Below are positions 24,591 through 31,815 of a stretch of 33,367 nt of DNA, piece by piece; the first letter of the stretch is position 1; each line of letters opens with the position of its first letter. The position numbers and the translations under genes were made by a program. Source of the stretch: Clostridiales bacterium (lineage in GTDB: Bacteria > Bacillota > Clostridia > Saccharofermentanales > Saccharofermentanaceae); contig JAFZWN010000123.1 in assembly GCA_017617295.1 (NCBI GenBank), forward strand, positions 1-33,367, given 5' to 3'. Under the pieces are notes generated by a model. It was not told the DNA's origin, searched no databases, and saw nothing but the letters and a program-made list of their open reading frames with translations.

Positions 24591-25946
24591 TCAGCGCTCA
24601 TCCATTGATGTATAAGGACGTCTCTTGTTAACGTTCTTATATGCGGGGCGCATGATCCTGCCGCCCGAGACGAGCTCCTCGATCCTGTGTGCGCTCCAGC
24701 CCGAGATCCTTGCCGTGGCAAAGATAGGCGTAAAGAGCTCCGGCGGGATACCGAGCATCGAATAGACAAAGCCGGCGTAGAAGTCAACGTTGGCGCAGAC
24801 TATCTTGTCATTCTTCTTGATCTCGTGGAAGACATCGGGAGCCAGACGCTCTACATTCTCATAGAGAGCAAGGATATCCTCCATACCCTTCTCTTTCGCG
24901 AGTTCACGCGAGAGTTTCTTGAGGAGTACGGTCCTGGGATCGGAAAGCGTATAAACGGCATGTCCGATACCATAGATCAGTCCGGATCCGTCGAAAGCTT
25001 CCTTTCGGATGATCCTGGCCAGATAATCCCTTATCTGTGATTCGTCGTTCCAGTCCTTAACCTCGGAGCGGAGTTCCATCATCATGGAGAATGCCTTATT
25101 GGATGCACCGCCGTGCTGAGGGCCCTTGAGCGCTCCTACAGCGGCCGCCATTACCGAATATGTATCGGAACCTGCGGATGAGATGGCGTGTGTTACAAAG
25201 CTCGAGTTGTTACCGCCGCCGTGCTCCGCATGAAGAACGAGGGCCAGATCGAGGACTCTCGCCTCGAGCTCGGTGAACTTTCCGTCGGGTCTTATAAGAT
25301 GAAGGATATTCTCCGATGTCGAGTACTGAGGCACGGGATCGTGCAGGAAAAGGCTCTGGTGCTCGACATAGTGTCTCCTGGCCATATAGCCGTAGGAGAT
25401 CAGTACAGGGAATCTGGCGATCAGCTCCACGCACTGGCGGACAACGTTATTAAGCTCGATGGAATCGGGGTTATGGTCATAGGAATACAGGGCCAGAACG
25501 GATCTGGCGAGCTTGTTCATGACATCGGGACTCGGAGCCTTTAAGATCATGTCCTCAGTGAAGCCTCTGGGAAGCATCCTGCAGGACGAGATGAGCTCGT
25601 TATATTCCTTGAGCTGCTCTTCCGTTGGAAGTTCACCCATAAGAAGGAGATAGGATATCTCTTCATAACCGAACCTCTTACCGTAGAATCCGTTTACGAG
25701 GTCAGAGACCTCATAGCCTCTGTAGAAGAGCTTGCCTTCGACAGGCACTCTCTCCGCATCATCCACGATATAGCTCATGACCTCACCGACTTCGGTAAGG
25801 CCTACGAGAACACCGGTACCGTCGTTATTACGGAGTCCGCGCTTTACGTTATATCTCGAATAAAGATCGGGATCGATCTTTGCTTTTGCTTCAGCAAGCC
25901 CTGTGAGCTTGCTGATCATTTCACTTTTTGTTTCTTCGTTAAACAT
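24591..25946 (-). CDS. gltA: citrate synthase
   Basis: A 451-residue enzyme that condenses acetyl-CoA with oxaloacetate. The frame stays open to 26000, but the start is the ATG at 25946: it overlaps the aconitase stop as TGATG, and GAGGGAG precedes it. Family signatures include HAEHGGGNNSSFVTHAISS, GPQHGGA, GIGHAVYTLSDPR with the catalytic His, and VDFYAGFVYSMLGIP containing the catalytic Asp. This HGGGN-bearing, relatively long form is common in clostridia. Sitting directly after aconitase, it is probably tuned to make 2-oxoglutarate precursors for glutamate. No isocitrate dehydrogenase gene is in the window. Confidence 0.95.
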   Translation of the reverse strand: MFNEETKSEMISKLTGLAEAKAKIDPDLYSRYNVKRGLRNNDGTGVLVGLTEVGEVMSYIVDDAERVPVEGKLFYRGYEVSDLVNGFYGKRFGYEEISYLLLMGELPTEEQLKEYNELISSCRMLPRGFTEDMILKAPSPDVMNKLARSVLALYSYDHNPDSIELNNVVRQCVELIARFPVLISYGYMARRHYVEHQSLFLHDPVPQYSTSENILHLIRPDGKFTELEARVLDLALVLHAEHGGGNNSSFVTHAISSAGSDTYSVMAAAVGALKGPQHGGASNKAFSMMMELRSEVKDWNDESQIRDYLARIIRKEAFDGSGLIYGIGHAVYTLSDPRTVLLKKLSRELAKEKGMEDILALYENVERLAPDVFHEIKKNDKIVCANVDFYAGFVYSMLGIPPELFTPIFATARISGWSAHRIEELVSGGRIMRPAYKNVNKRRPYTSMDER

Positions 25947-27880
25947 CAGGAACGCTCCCTCGTATAGTTCAACAATCCGCCTGCCAGGAGCATTCCGCAC
26001 TGACGCTCGGAGATGGCAAGGACTGTCTCAAAATCATAGCCCTGAGTCTTGTTAGTTACAATTACAGGCTTGCCGGATACGGCTGCCTCGACCTGAGCTC
26101 TGGCATCCCTGATGATAAGCTCATCGAGCATACCGAGCTTATCGTAATCAGCCGCATCCTTGAATGTCAGGGGAAGGATACCGTTGTTGATGAGGTTAGC
26201 CATGTGGATCCTGGCGAAAGAAACCGCGATAACGCCCTTGATACCGAGCTGAAGAGGTGCAAGAGCAGCGTGCTCACGGGAAGAACCCTGACCGTAGTTG
26301 GCACCGCCGACGATGAATCCGCCGCCGTTCTCCTTTGCTCTCTCAGGGAACTTCTCGTCACAGGGTGTAAGGCAGAAGTTAGCCAGATGAGGAACGTTGG
26401 ATCTGAAAGGCAGGAGCTTGCTGTTCGAAGGCATGATGTGGTCTGTCGTGATATTGTCCTCGAGCTTGATCAGTACCTTGCCGTCAACCTCATCCTTAAG
26501 AGCGGTGTTAACGGGGAAAGGCTTGATGTTCGGACCACGTACTACCTCTACCTCGGAAGGATCCTCGGAAGGCATGATGACCATATTATCGTTGACCTTG
26601 AAGGAATCAGGCATTGTTACTACCGGCGGCTCGCCGAAGTCAGCGGGATCCGTGATGACGCCTGTAATAGCAGCAACTGCAGCAACCTCGGGGCTTACGA
26701 GATAGATGGAAGCGGAAGCGGTTCCGGATCTCGCATAGAAGTTTCTATTATTTGTACGGAGGGAAACAGCATCCGTCTTGGGACTCTGGCCCATACCGAT
26801 ACAGGGTCCGCATGCACACTCGAGGATACGGGCGCCTGCTGCGATCATATCTGCAAGAGCGCCACACTCGGCGAGCATATTAAATACCTGCTTGGATCCG
26901 GGTGCGATCGCAAGTGATACATCGGGATTTACCGTGTGACCCTTGAGGATAGCTGCTACCTTGAGCATATCGAAAAGAGAAGAATTCGTGCAAGAACCGA
27001 TGCAGACCTGATCAACCTTGATACCTGCGATCTCCTTGACCGTTACTACCTGGTCAGGCATGTGAGGCTTGGCGATAAGAGGCTTCAGTGTGGAGAGGTC
27101 GATCTCTATCTCCTCATCGTAAACAGCATCCTCGTCAGCCTTGATCTCAGTCCATACGTCTTCCCTGTCCTGAGCCTTGAGGAAAGCCTTCGTCACATCA
27201 TCAGAGGGGAAGATGGAAGTCGTGGCACCGAGCTCGGCACCCATGTTGGTGATCGTTGCTCTCTCGGGAACCGTAAGGAATTCGAGACCGTCACCTGCAT
27301 ACTCGATGATCTTGCCAACACCGCCCTTAACGGTCATGATGCGGAGCACCTCAAGGATGATATCCTTGGCAGATGTCCAGGGAGCGAGCTTATTCTTCAG
27401 AGTGATCCTGACCATCTTGGGCATAGTGATATAGTAAGGTCCGCCGCCCATGGCAACTGCTACATCAAGTCCGCCGGCACCGATAGCGAGCATTCCGATA
27501 CCGCCGCATGTGGGTGTGTGGGAATCTGAACCGAGAAGTGTCTGTCCGGGAACGCCGAATCTCTCGATATGTACCTGATGGCAGACACCGTTACCGGGAC
27601 GGCTGAATCTGATACCGTGCTTACTTGTAACTGTCTGGATGTATTTGTGGTCATCGGCATTTTCAAAGCCGGTCTGAAGCGTATTGTGATCGATATAAGC
27701 TACGGAAAGCTTTGTCTTTACTCTGGGAACCCCGATAGCCTCAAACTGAAGATAAGCCATAGTACCCGTGGAATCCTGGGTTAGTGTCTGGTCGATCCTG
27801 ATCGAGACTTCTTCTCCTGCCTTCATTTCACCTGACAGAAGGTGATCCTTGATGATTTTCTGTGATATCGTATATCCCAT
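25946..27880 (-). CDS. acnA: aconitate hydratase
   Basis: A 644-residue aconitase that isomerises citrate to isocitrate. The [4Fe-4S] ligands are Cys in the segments CIGSCTNSSLFDML and CACGPCIGMG. The C-terminal swivel domain has the GGANYGQGSSREHAALAP motif. The length fits the single-chain clostridial type, shorter than the 890-residue E. coli AcnA. The start is ambiguous: the frame opens at 27904, GGAGG lies 3 nt before an ATG at 27889 and 12 nt before the ATG at 27880; I chose 27880 because relatives begin MGYTISQKI. It is translationally coupled to citrate synthase by a TGATG overlap. Confidence 0.93.
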   Translation of the reverse strand: MGYTISQKIIKDHLLSGEMKAGEEVSIRIDQTLTQDSTGTMAYLQFEAIGVPRVKTKLSVAYIDHNTLQTGFENADDHKYIQTVTSKHGIRFSRPGNGVCHQVHIERFGVPGQTLLGSDSHTPTCGGIGMLAIGAGGLDVAVAMGGGPYYITMPKMVRITLKNKLAPWTSAKDIILEVLRIMTVKGGVGKIIEYAGDGLEFLTVPERATITNMGAELGATTSIFPSDDVTKAFLKAQDREDVWTEIKADEDAVYDEEIEIDLSTLKPLIAKPHMPDQVVTVKEIAGIKVDQVCIGSCTNSSLFDMLKVAAILKGHTVNPDVSLAIAPGSKQVFNMLAECGALADMIAAGARILECACGPCIGMGQSPKTDAVSLRTNNRNFYARSGTASASIYLVSPEVAAVAAITGVITDPADFGEPPVVTMPDSFKVNDNMVIMPSEDPSEVEVVRGPNIKPFPVNTALKDEVDGKVLIKLEDNITTDHIMPSNSKLLPFRSNVPHLANFCLTPCDEKFPERAKENGGGFIVGGANYGQGSSREHAALAPLQLGIKGVIAVSFARIHMANLINNGILPLTFKDAADYDKLGMLDELIIRDARAQVEAAVSGKPVIVTNKTQGYDFETVLAISERQCGMLLAGGLLNYTRERS

Positions 27881-27920
27881 TTTTTGCATAAGCCTCCACT
27901 TCATTATTTATAATAAAATA

Positions 27921-27949
27921 AATAATAATAAGTGCTTATGCTTTTGTCA
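27921..27949 (-). promoter_or_regulatory. sigma-A promoter of the acnA-gltA operon, with a dyad in the spacer
   Basis: On the minus strand TTGACA (27944-27949), 17-nt spacer, TATTAT (27921-27926), with AT-rich sequence after it. The spacer contains the dyad ATAAG-CA-CTTAT, which could be an operator. The -10 is about 40 nt upstream of the chosen acnA start. Confidence 0.8.
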
Positions 27950-27956
27950 ATTCATA

Positions 27957-28736
27957 TCATTTGAGCAAAGATAACGAATATCCTATGATCGACGCGGCTG
28001 AAGCGGCATTAAGGGACTCTGCCCTGCCGGGCATCGGTATTGTGATTTTCATATCACATTTATCGATCGTGCAGGATTTAAGTCCGTTTCCTTCATTTCC
28101 GATAAAGAACGCAGCAGGCAGCTTAACATCCGCCTCATTAAGAGGAGATCCGTGAAGTTCTGCCGCCACAGTGGTTATATCTTTGTTTTCCAGAAGCCCA
28201 AAAGCCTCATCGCTACCAGAAACCGTGATAAGAGGCACCTTCCATACGGACCCCATCGAAGACCTCAGTACCTTCTCGTTATACGGGTCAACCGTACTTT
28301 TGGTCATTATGACCGCCGACATATCGAATGCATCGGCGAGTCTGATCATGGTCCCGAGGTTACCCGGATCCTGTATATCCTCGAGCACCATATAGATGTC
28401 CTTGCCCCGTATAGGAAGTTCTTTTATAAGTTCCGGCATTGGAAGTATCATCGCGACTCCCTGAGGGTTAACGGTCGACGATACCTTACTGAAGCATTCT
28501 TCCGTCATAACGGCAAGCTGCGCATTAAGACCGTACTCCGAGATCCACTTCCTTACGAGTTCCTCCCTCTCGGGCGTTACGGCGATGAGCTCCGGCTTCT
28601 GCCCCGATATCAGGGCATCTTCGCAGATCCGGACTCCCTCCGTAAAGACACAATGATCCCGGGCTGCCTTCTTTCTGTCGTGAAGCAGTGCCAGTCTTTT
28701 TACAAGTTTATTGTCTTTAGACCTGATTATCTCCAT
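27957..28736 (-). CDS. SpoU/TrmH-family rRNA or tRNA 2'-O-methyltransferase
   Basis: A 259-residue SpoU methyltransferase with the trefoil-knot motifs FIGNEGNGL and IPMPGRAESLNAASAASI near the C-terminus and an N-terminal substrate-binding domain (about 1-95). It transfers methyl from S-adenosylmethionine to a ribose 2'-OH. The start is the ATG at 28736; the frame reaches a TTG at 28751, but the family begins MEIIRSKDNK. There is no Shine-Dalgarno sequence, and a -10 element ends 7 nt before the ATG, so the mRNA may be leaderless. The gene follows the infC-rpmI-rplT block, a neighbourhood also seen in Bacillus (ysgA). Confidence 0.9.
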   Translation of the reverse strand: MEIIRSKDNKLVKRLALLHDRKKAARDHCVFTEGVRICEDALISGQKPELIAVTPEREELVRKWISEYGLNAQLAVMTEECFSKVSSTVNPQGVAMILPMPELIKELPIRGKDIYMVLEDIQDPGNLGTMIRLADAFDMSAVIMTKSTVDPYNEKVLRSSMGSVWKVPLITVSGSDEAFGLLENKDITTVAAELHGSPLNEADVKLPAAFFIGNEGNGLKSCTIDKCDMKITIPMPGRAESLNAASAASIIGYSLSLLK

Positions 28737-28742
28737 GACAAA

Positions 28743-28771
28743 AAGATACAATACCCGGGATTAAAGGACAA
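28743..28771 (-). promoter_or_regulatory. candidate promoter of the SpoU methyltransferase gene, possibly leaderless
   Basis: On the minus strand TTGTCC (28766-28771), 17-nt spacer, TATCTT (28743-28748). The usual start of transcription 7 nt downstream coincides with the ATG at 28736. Confidence 0.5.
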
Positions 28772-28786
28772 GTATAATATTACTTA

Positions 28787-28987
28787 TCAGTCGTTACCCC
28801 AAACGTTGCCGTCCTTGTCGGTGAACTTGCCCATGCAGACCATGATGAAGTCAATGAGCCAGCCGATACCGAGGCATCCGCCCGTAAGAAGCCATACAAC
28901 GCCTGTACCGATCTTGCCGGCCATAAAACGGTGAACACCGAGACCGCCAAGGAAGAATGTAATAAGAATAGCAGGTACTTTACCCAT
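28787..28987 (-). CDS. TM2-domain membrane protein
   Basis: A 66-residue protein with two hydrophobic helices separated by a short loop and the TM2 signature GGLGVHRFMAGKIGTGV. The start is the ATG at 28987, preceded by AAAGGAGA at 9 nt; the longer frame to 29053 has no ribosome binding site. TM2 proteins are small membrane proteins of no assigned function. It ends 50 nt before the SpoU methyltransferase start. Confidence 0.85.
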   Translation of the reverse strand: MGKVPAILITFFLGGLGVHRFMAGKIGTGVVWLLTGGCLGIGWLIDFIMVCMGKFTDKDGNVWGND

Positions 28988-29082
28988 AACACCAATCTCC
29001 TTTTCAATTAGATTTGATAAATTTATTTTATATCTATCTTTCTTTTTTGTCATCAGTCAAAAGTATTATTCTGTATCTTCAA

Positions 29083-29117
29083 CAAAAAAACGGCTGTCCG
29101 CCTGGGACAACCGTTTT
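29083..29117 (-). terminator. intrinsic terminator of the infC-rpmI-rplT operon
   Basis: On the minus strand AACGGTTGTCC pairs with GGACAGCCGTT over 11 positions (one G-U), followed by TTTTTTT minus strand U-tract (29084-29090). It starts 24 nt beyond the rplT stop. Confidence 0.92.
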
Positions 29118-29140
29118 AAATATCCGTTATCTGAAGTATA

Positions 29141-29494
29141 TCAGAGAGCTGCCTTAGCCTGCTCAACCAGAGCAGCGAAAGCCTTGGGATCAGCAATAGC
29201 GATCTCGGACAATACCTTTCTGTCAAGCTCGACGCCTGCCTTCTTGAGGCCATTCATGAACTTGCTGTAGGAAAGACCGTTCTGACGGGAAGCTGCATTG
29301 ATCCTGGCGATCCAGAGCTTTCTGAAATCCCTCTTCTTCTGTCTTCTGTCTCTGTATGCATAGTTACCGGACTTAAGTACAGCCTGGTTAGCTACCTTGA
29401 AGAGCTTGCTCTTCTTACCGAAATATCCCTTAGCCTGCTTTATGATCTTGTGGTGACGTGCCCTTGTTCTTACGCCTCTTTTTACTCTTGACAT
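29141..29494 (-). CDS. rplT: 50S ribosomal protein L20
   Basis: A 117-residue protein of standard length with the basic start [18 protein letters not shown] and the segment [20 protein letters not shown] typical of L20. It binds 23S rRNA early in assembly of the large subunit and, in Bacillus, represses its own operon through the leader RNA. AGGAGG lies 8 nt before the ATG; rpmI ends 37 nt upstream. Confidence 0.98.
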   Translation of the reverse strand: MSRVKRGVRTRARHHKIIKQAKGYFGKKSKLFKVANQAVLKSGNYAYRDRRQKKRDFRKLWIARINAASRQNGLSYSKFMNGLKKAGVELDRKVLSEIAIADPKAFAALVEQAKAAL

Positions 29495-29531
29495 ATCTTT
29501 TTCCTCCTAGTATTTAATTCCGGTCACCCTA

Positions 29532-29729
29532 TTACATATAAGGGATCATCTTCCTGATTACCTTAGCGTTGGCATCGGAAGCAACCATGTTGTGACGAAG
29601 ATGTCTCATTCTCTTGGTAGGTCTCTTGGAGAGAATATGACGGCGGAAAGCCTGGGCGCGAAGCACCTTACCGGTACCTGTTACCTTGAATCTCTTCTTG
29701 GATGAGCTGTGTGTTTTCTGCTTAGGCAT
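29532..29729 (-). CDS. rpmI: 50S ribosomal protein L35
   Basis: A 65-residue protein with the L35 pattern [17 protein letters not shown] and [11 protein letters not shown]-like basic centre. GGGAGG precedes the ATG. It lies between infC and rplT, the standard order in Firmicutes. Confidence 0.98.
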   Translation of the reverse strand: MPKQKTHSSSKKRFKVTGTGKVLRAQAFRRHILSKRPTKRMRHLRHNMVASDANAKVIRKMIPYM

Positions 29730-29751
29730 AAATTAATCCTCCCTGCATTTA

Positions 29752-30276
29752 TTACTTGTTCTTTTTCGGTACAAGGTACATAACCATGTTACGACCTTCT
29801 ATCTTCGGTTTTTTGTCGATCTGTCCGAATTCCTCGATACCCTCGGCGAACTTCTCCATTACGGCGTAGCCCTGCTGCTGGTAGGCCATCTCACGGCCGC
29901 GGAAGCGGATATTGATCTTGACTCTGTCTCCGTTCTTCAGGAACTTGATAACGGCTTTCTGCTTTACCTCGATGTCATGCACGTCTGTTGTGAGCTTGAT
30001 ACCGATCTCTTTTGTCTCGGTCTCCTTCTGCTTCTTGCGCGCTTCCTTCTCTCTCTTACCCTGCTCGAAAAGGAACTTACCGTAGTCCATTACCTTGCAA
30101 ACGGGATTCTCGGGATTGGGCGAAATGCATACAAGATCCAGATCTGCATCATCTGCTGCTTTCTTCGCATCGGCCAAAGGTACTACTCCTACCATTGTGC
30201 CGTCTGCATCTATCAGTCTGACCTTCTCAAACTTGATGTCGTCGTTGATCATCTGATTGCCGTTTGGTTTAGCGAT
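29752..30276 (-). CDS. infC: translation initiation factor IF-3, probable AUC start
   Basis: A 174-residue IF-3 with both domains: N-domain with VRLIDADG and MDYGKFLFEQGKREKEARKKQ, linker, and C-domain with KVKQKAVIKFLKNGDRVK-like core and RFRGREMAYQQQG. IF-3 binds the 30S subunit, blocks 50S joining and checks the start codon. A GTG at 30285 keeps the frame open but lies inside the Shine-Dalgarno sequence AGGAGG, so it cannot start. The next codon with proper spacing (8 nt) is ATC at 30276. Rare starts (AUU, AUC, AUA) are known for infC and let IF-3 limit its own translation. The promoter is at 30424-30452 and an attenuator precedes the gene. Confidence 0.95.
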   Translation of the reverse strand: MAKPNGNQMINDDIKFEKVRLIDADGTMVGVVPLADAKKAADDADLDLVCISPNPENPVCKVMDYGKFLFEQGKREKEARKKQKETETKEIGIKLTTDVHDIEVKQKAVIKFLKNGDRVKINIRFRGREMAYQQQGYAVMEKFAEGIEEFGQIDKKPKIEGRNMVMYLVPKKNK

Positions 30277-30417
30277 ATTAATCACCTCCTGACCATAAAA
30301 AAAGAACGGTTAGAATACCGTTCCACACACACTGCACAGGCTAAAGAGCCGGGTTTGCAATAATATGGACCTTTTCGCCTGGGCTTAAGGTGAGAAACGG
30401 AGTTCTGCTTTATTGAC
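30277..30417 (-). promoter_or_regulatory. leader of infC-rpmI-rplT, probable L20-type autoregulatory attenuator
   Basis: The transcript from the promoter at 30424 has a leader of about 140 nt. Near its 5' end, CCGTTTC (complement of 30394-30400) can pair with GGAACGG (complement of 30318-30324), which is the first arm of the terminator at 30297-30323; this forms an antiterminator. Such a layout matches the L20 leader of Bacillus, where L20 favours termination. I inferred the L20 identity from context and alternative pairing, not from a consensus match. Confidence 0.65.
30297..30323 (-). terminator. attenuator terminator upstream of infC
   Basis: On the minus strand GAACGGT (30317-30323) pairs with ACCGTTC (30304-30310) around a 6-nt loop, followed by seven T (30297-30303). 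It ends 6 nt before the infC Shine-Dalgarno, so premature termination would switch the operon off. Confidence 0.85.
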
Positions 30418-30423
30418 CTGCAT

Positions 30424-30452
30424 ATAATACCCATTGAAAGAATAATTGTCAA
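30424..30452 (-). promoter_or_regulatory. sigma-A promoter of infC-rpmI-rplT
   Basis: On the minus strand TTGACA (30447-30452), exact 17-nt spacer, TATTAT (30424-30429). Transcription should start near 30417. Confidence 0.85.
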
Positions 30453-30478
30453 GGGGTATCGTTTTGCACACATCAGAG

Positions 30479-30484
30479 TATAAT
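30479..30484 (+). promoter_or_regulatory. candidate -10 element of the aminotransferase gene
   Basis: A perfect TATAAT lies 34 nt upstream of the ATG. No good -35 is found at 16-18 nt, so strength is doubtful. Confidence 0.45.
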
Positions 30485-30517
30485 TACTTTGAATAAATAC
30501 TTCAAGGAGCAATATCT

Positions 30518-31702
30518 ATGATTTCCACAAATATAAAGGCGAAGCTCGCCGGCGGATCAGCCATCAGAAAGATGTTCGAGGAAGGAAACCGCAGAAAGGC
30601 TATCTACGGAGAAGACAACGTATATGACTTCTCTATAGGAAACCCTGACCTCGAGCCTCCCAAGGAGGTATCCGAAGCGCTTTTGCAACTTGCATCCAAT
30701 CCCACGCCCGGCATGCACGGCTATATGAGCAACAGCGGTTACGAGTCGACGCGTGCACTCATCGCCAAAAAGCGCGGCGACGAGAGCGGTCTTACTATCG
30801 GTCCCGACGCCGTCTGCATGACTGTCGGAGCTGCCGCGGCACTTAACGACGTTATGCATTCTCTCCTCGATCCCGGAGATGAAGTCATCGTACTCGCTCC
30901 CTACTTCATGGAATACAACAACTATATCGAGAACCATAACGGCAAGGTAGTCATCGTTCAGACCGGCGACGACTTCATGCCGGACATCGAAGCCATCCGT
31001 AAGGCAGTAACGCCCAAGACAAAGGCTGTCATCATCAATACGCCCAACAACCCTTCGGGCGTCATTTACCCCGAGTCTGTCTTAAAGGATCTTAACGACA
31101 TGCTCGCCACACTCGACCACGTTGTCCACGTCATCTCCGACGAGCCTTATATCGATCTCGTCTATGACGGCGGCTCGGTTCCTTCCGTCCTGAAATATAT
31201 CGATAACCTTATCATCTGCTTCTCATGGAGCAAATCACTGTCGCTTGCGGGAGAACGTATCGGTTACACTCTCGTATCTCCCCGTAATGCCGACTACGAG
31301 GATCTCACGGCAGCCATCGTCCTCTGCAACAGGACTTTAGGATCCGTAAATGCACCCGCTATCTGGCAGAAAGTCATCGAGAAGTCCATCTATGCCAAGG
31401 TCGATGTTGCCAACTACGAGCACCGCCGCGACCTTCTCTACAGTAACATCGTTGATGCCGGCTTTGACGCGGTCAAGCCTTCCGGCGCCCTCTATATCTT
31501 CATGAAGACGCCTTCGGGACTCTCAGACACGGAATTCCAGGATATCTGCGCCGAAGAGAACCTTCTCCTGGTCCCGGGCGCAGGCTTCTCGCGAAGCGGC
31601 TATATGCGCCTCGCGTTCTGCGTATCCGAATCGTCTATCATCAATTCGAGAAAGGCTTTCTACGCCATAGCAGAGAAACTTAACATCCCACACAGAGCCT
31701 GA
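30518..31702 (+). CDS. class I/II pyridoxal-phosphate aminotransferase
   Basis: A 394-residue fold-type I aminotransferase. Visible PLP residues: Asn178 in NTPNNPSG, Asp208 in ISDEPYID, Tyr211, and Lys239 in SWSKSLSLAGERIGY, with Arg247. The substrate-carboxylate arginine is probably in the C-terminal SGYMRLAFC segment. It resembles clostridial enzymes annotated as aspartate or alanine-type aminotransferases; the exact amino acid is not visible. AAGGAG precedes the ATG by 9 nt, and a terminator follows, so the gene is single. It is divergent from infC. Confidence 0.9.
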   Translation: MISTNIKAKLAGGSAIRKMFEEGNRRKAIYGEDNVYDFSIGNPDLEPPKEVSEALLQLASNPTPGMHGYMSNSGYESTRALIAKKRGDESGLTIGPDAVCMTVGAAAALNDVMHSLLDPGDEVIVLAPYFMEYNNYIENHNGKVVIVQTGDDFMPDIEAIRKAVTPKTKAVIINTPNNPSGVIYPESVLKDLNDMLATLDHVVHVISDEPYIDLVYDGGSVPSVLKYIDNLIICFSWSKSLSLAGERIGYTLVSPRNADYEDLTAAIVLCNRTLGSVNAPAIWQKVIEKSIYAKVDVANYEHRRDLLYSNIVDAGFDAVKPSGALYIFMKTPSGLSDTEFQDICAEENLLLVPGAGFSRSGYMRLAFCVSESSIINSRKAFYAIAEKLNIPHRA

Positions 31703-31766
31703 TAACATATCTTTTTATCTGAAACATGCATAAGGGCTTTTAACCCAAATACCGGCATAAAATAGA

Positions 31767-31806
31767 AGGGGCTGTCGCAATTTGTTTTGTGACAGCCCCT
31801 GTTTTC
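31767..31806. terminator. bidirectional intrinsic terminator between convergent genes
   Basis: AGGGGCTGTC (31767-31776) pairs perfectly with GACAGCCCCT (31791-31800). The plus strand continues GTTTTCG and the minus strand TTCTATTTTA, so it can serve both the aminotransferase gene and the surface-protein gene ending at 31816. Confidence 0.8.
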
Positions 31807-31815
31807 GTCAAAATA

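Noticed and set aside
26204-27529. plus-strand frames of 237 and 197 residues opposite aconitase
   Set aside because: They are antisense shadows of a strongly conserved aconitase and lack ribosome binding sites.
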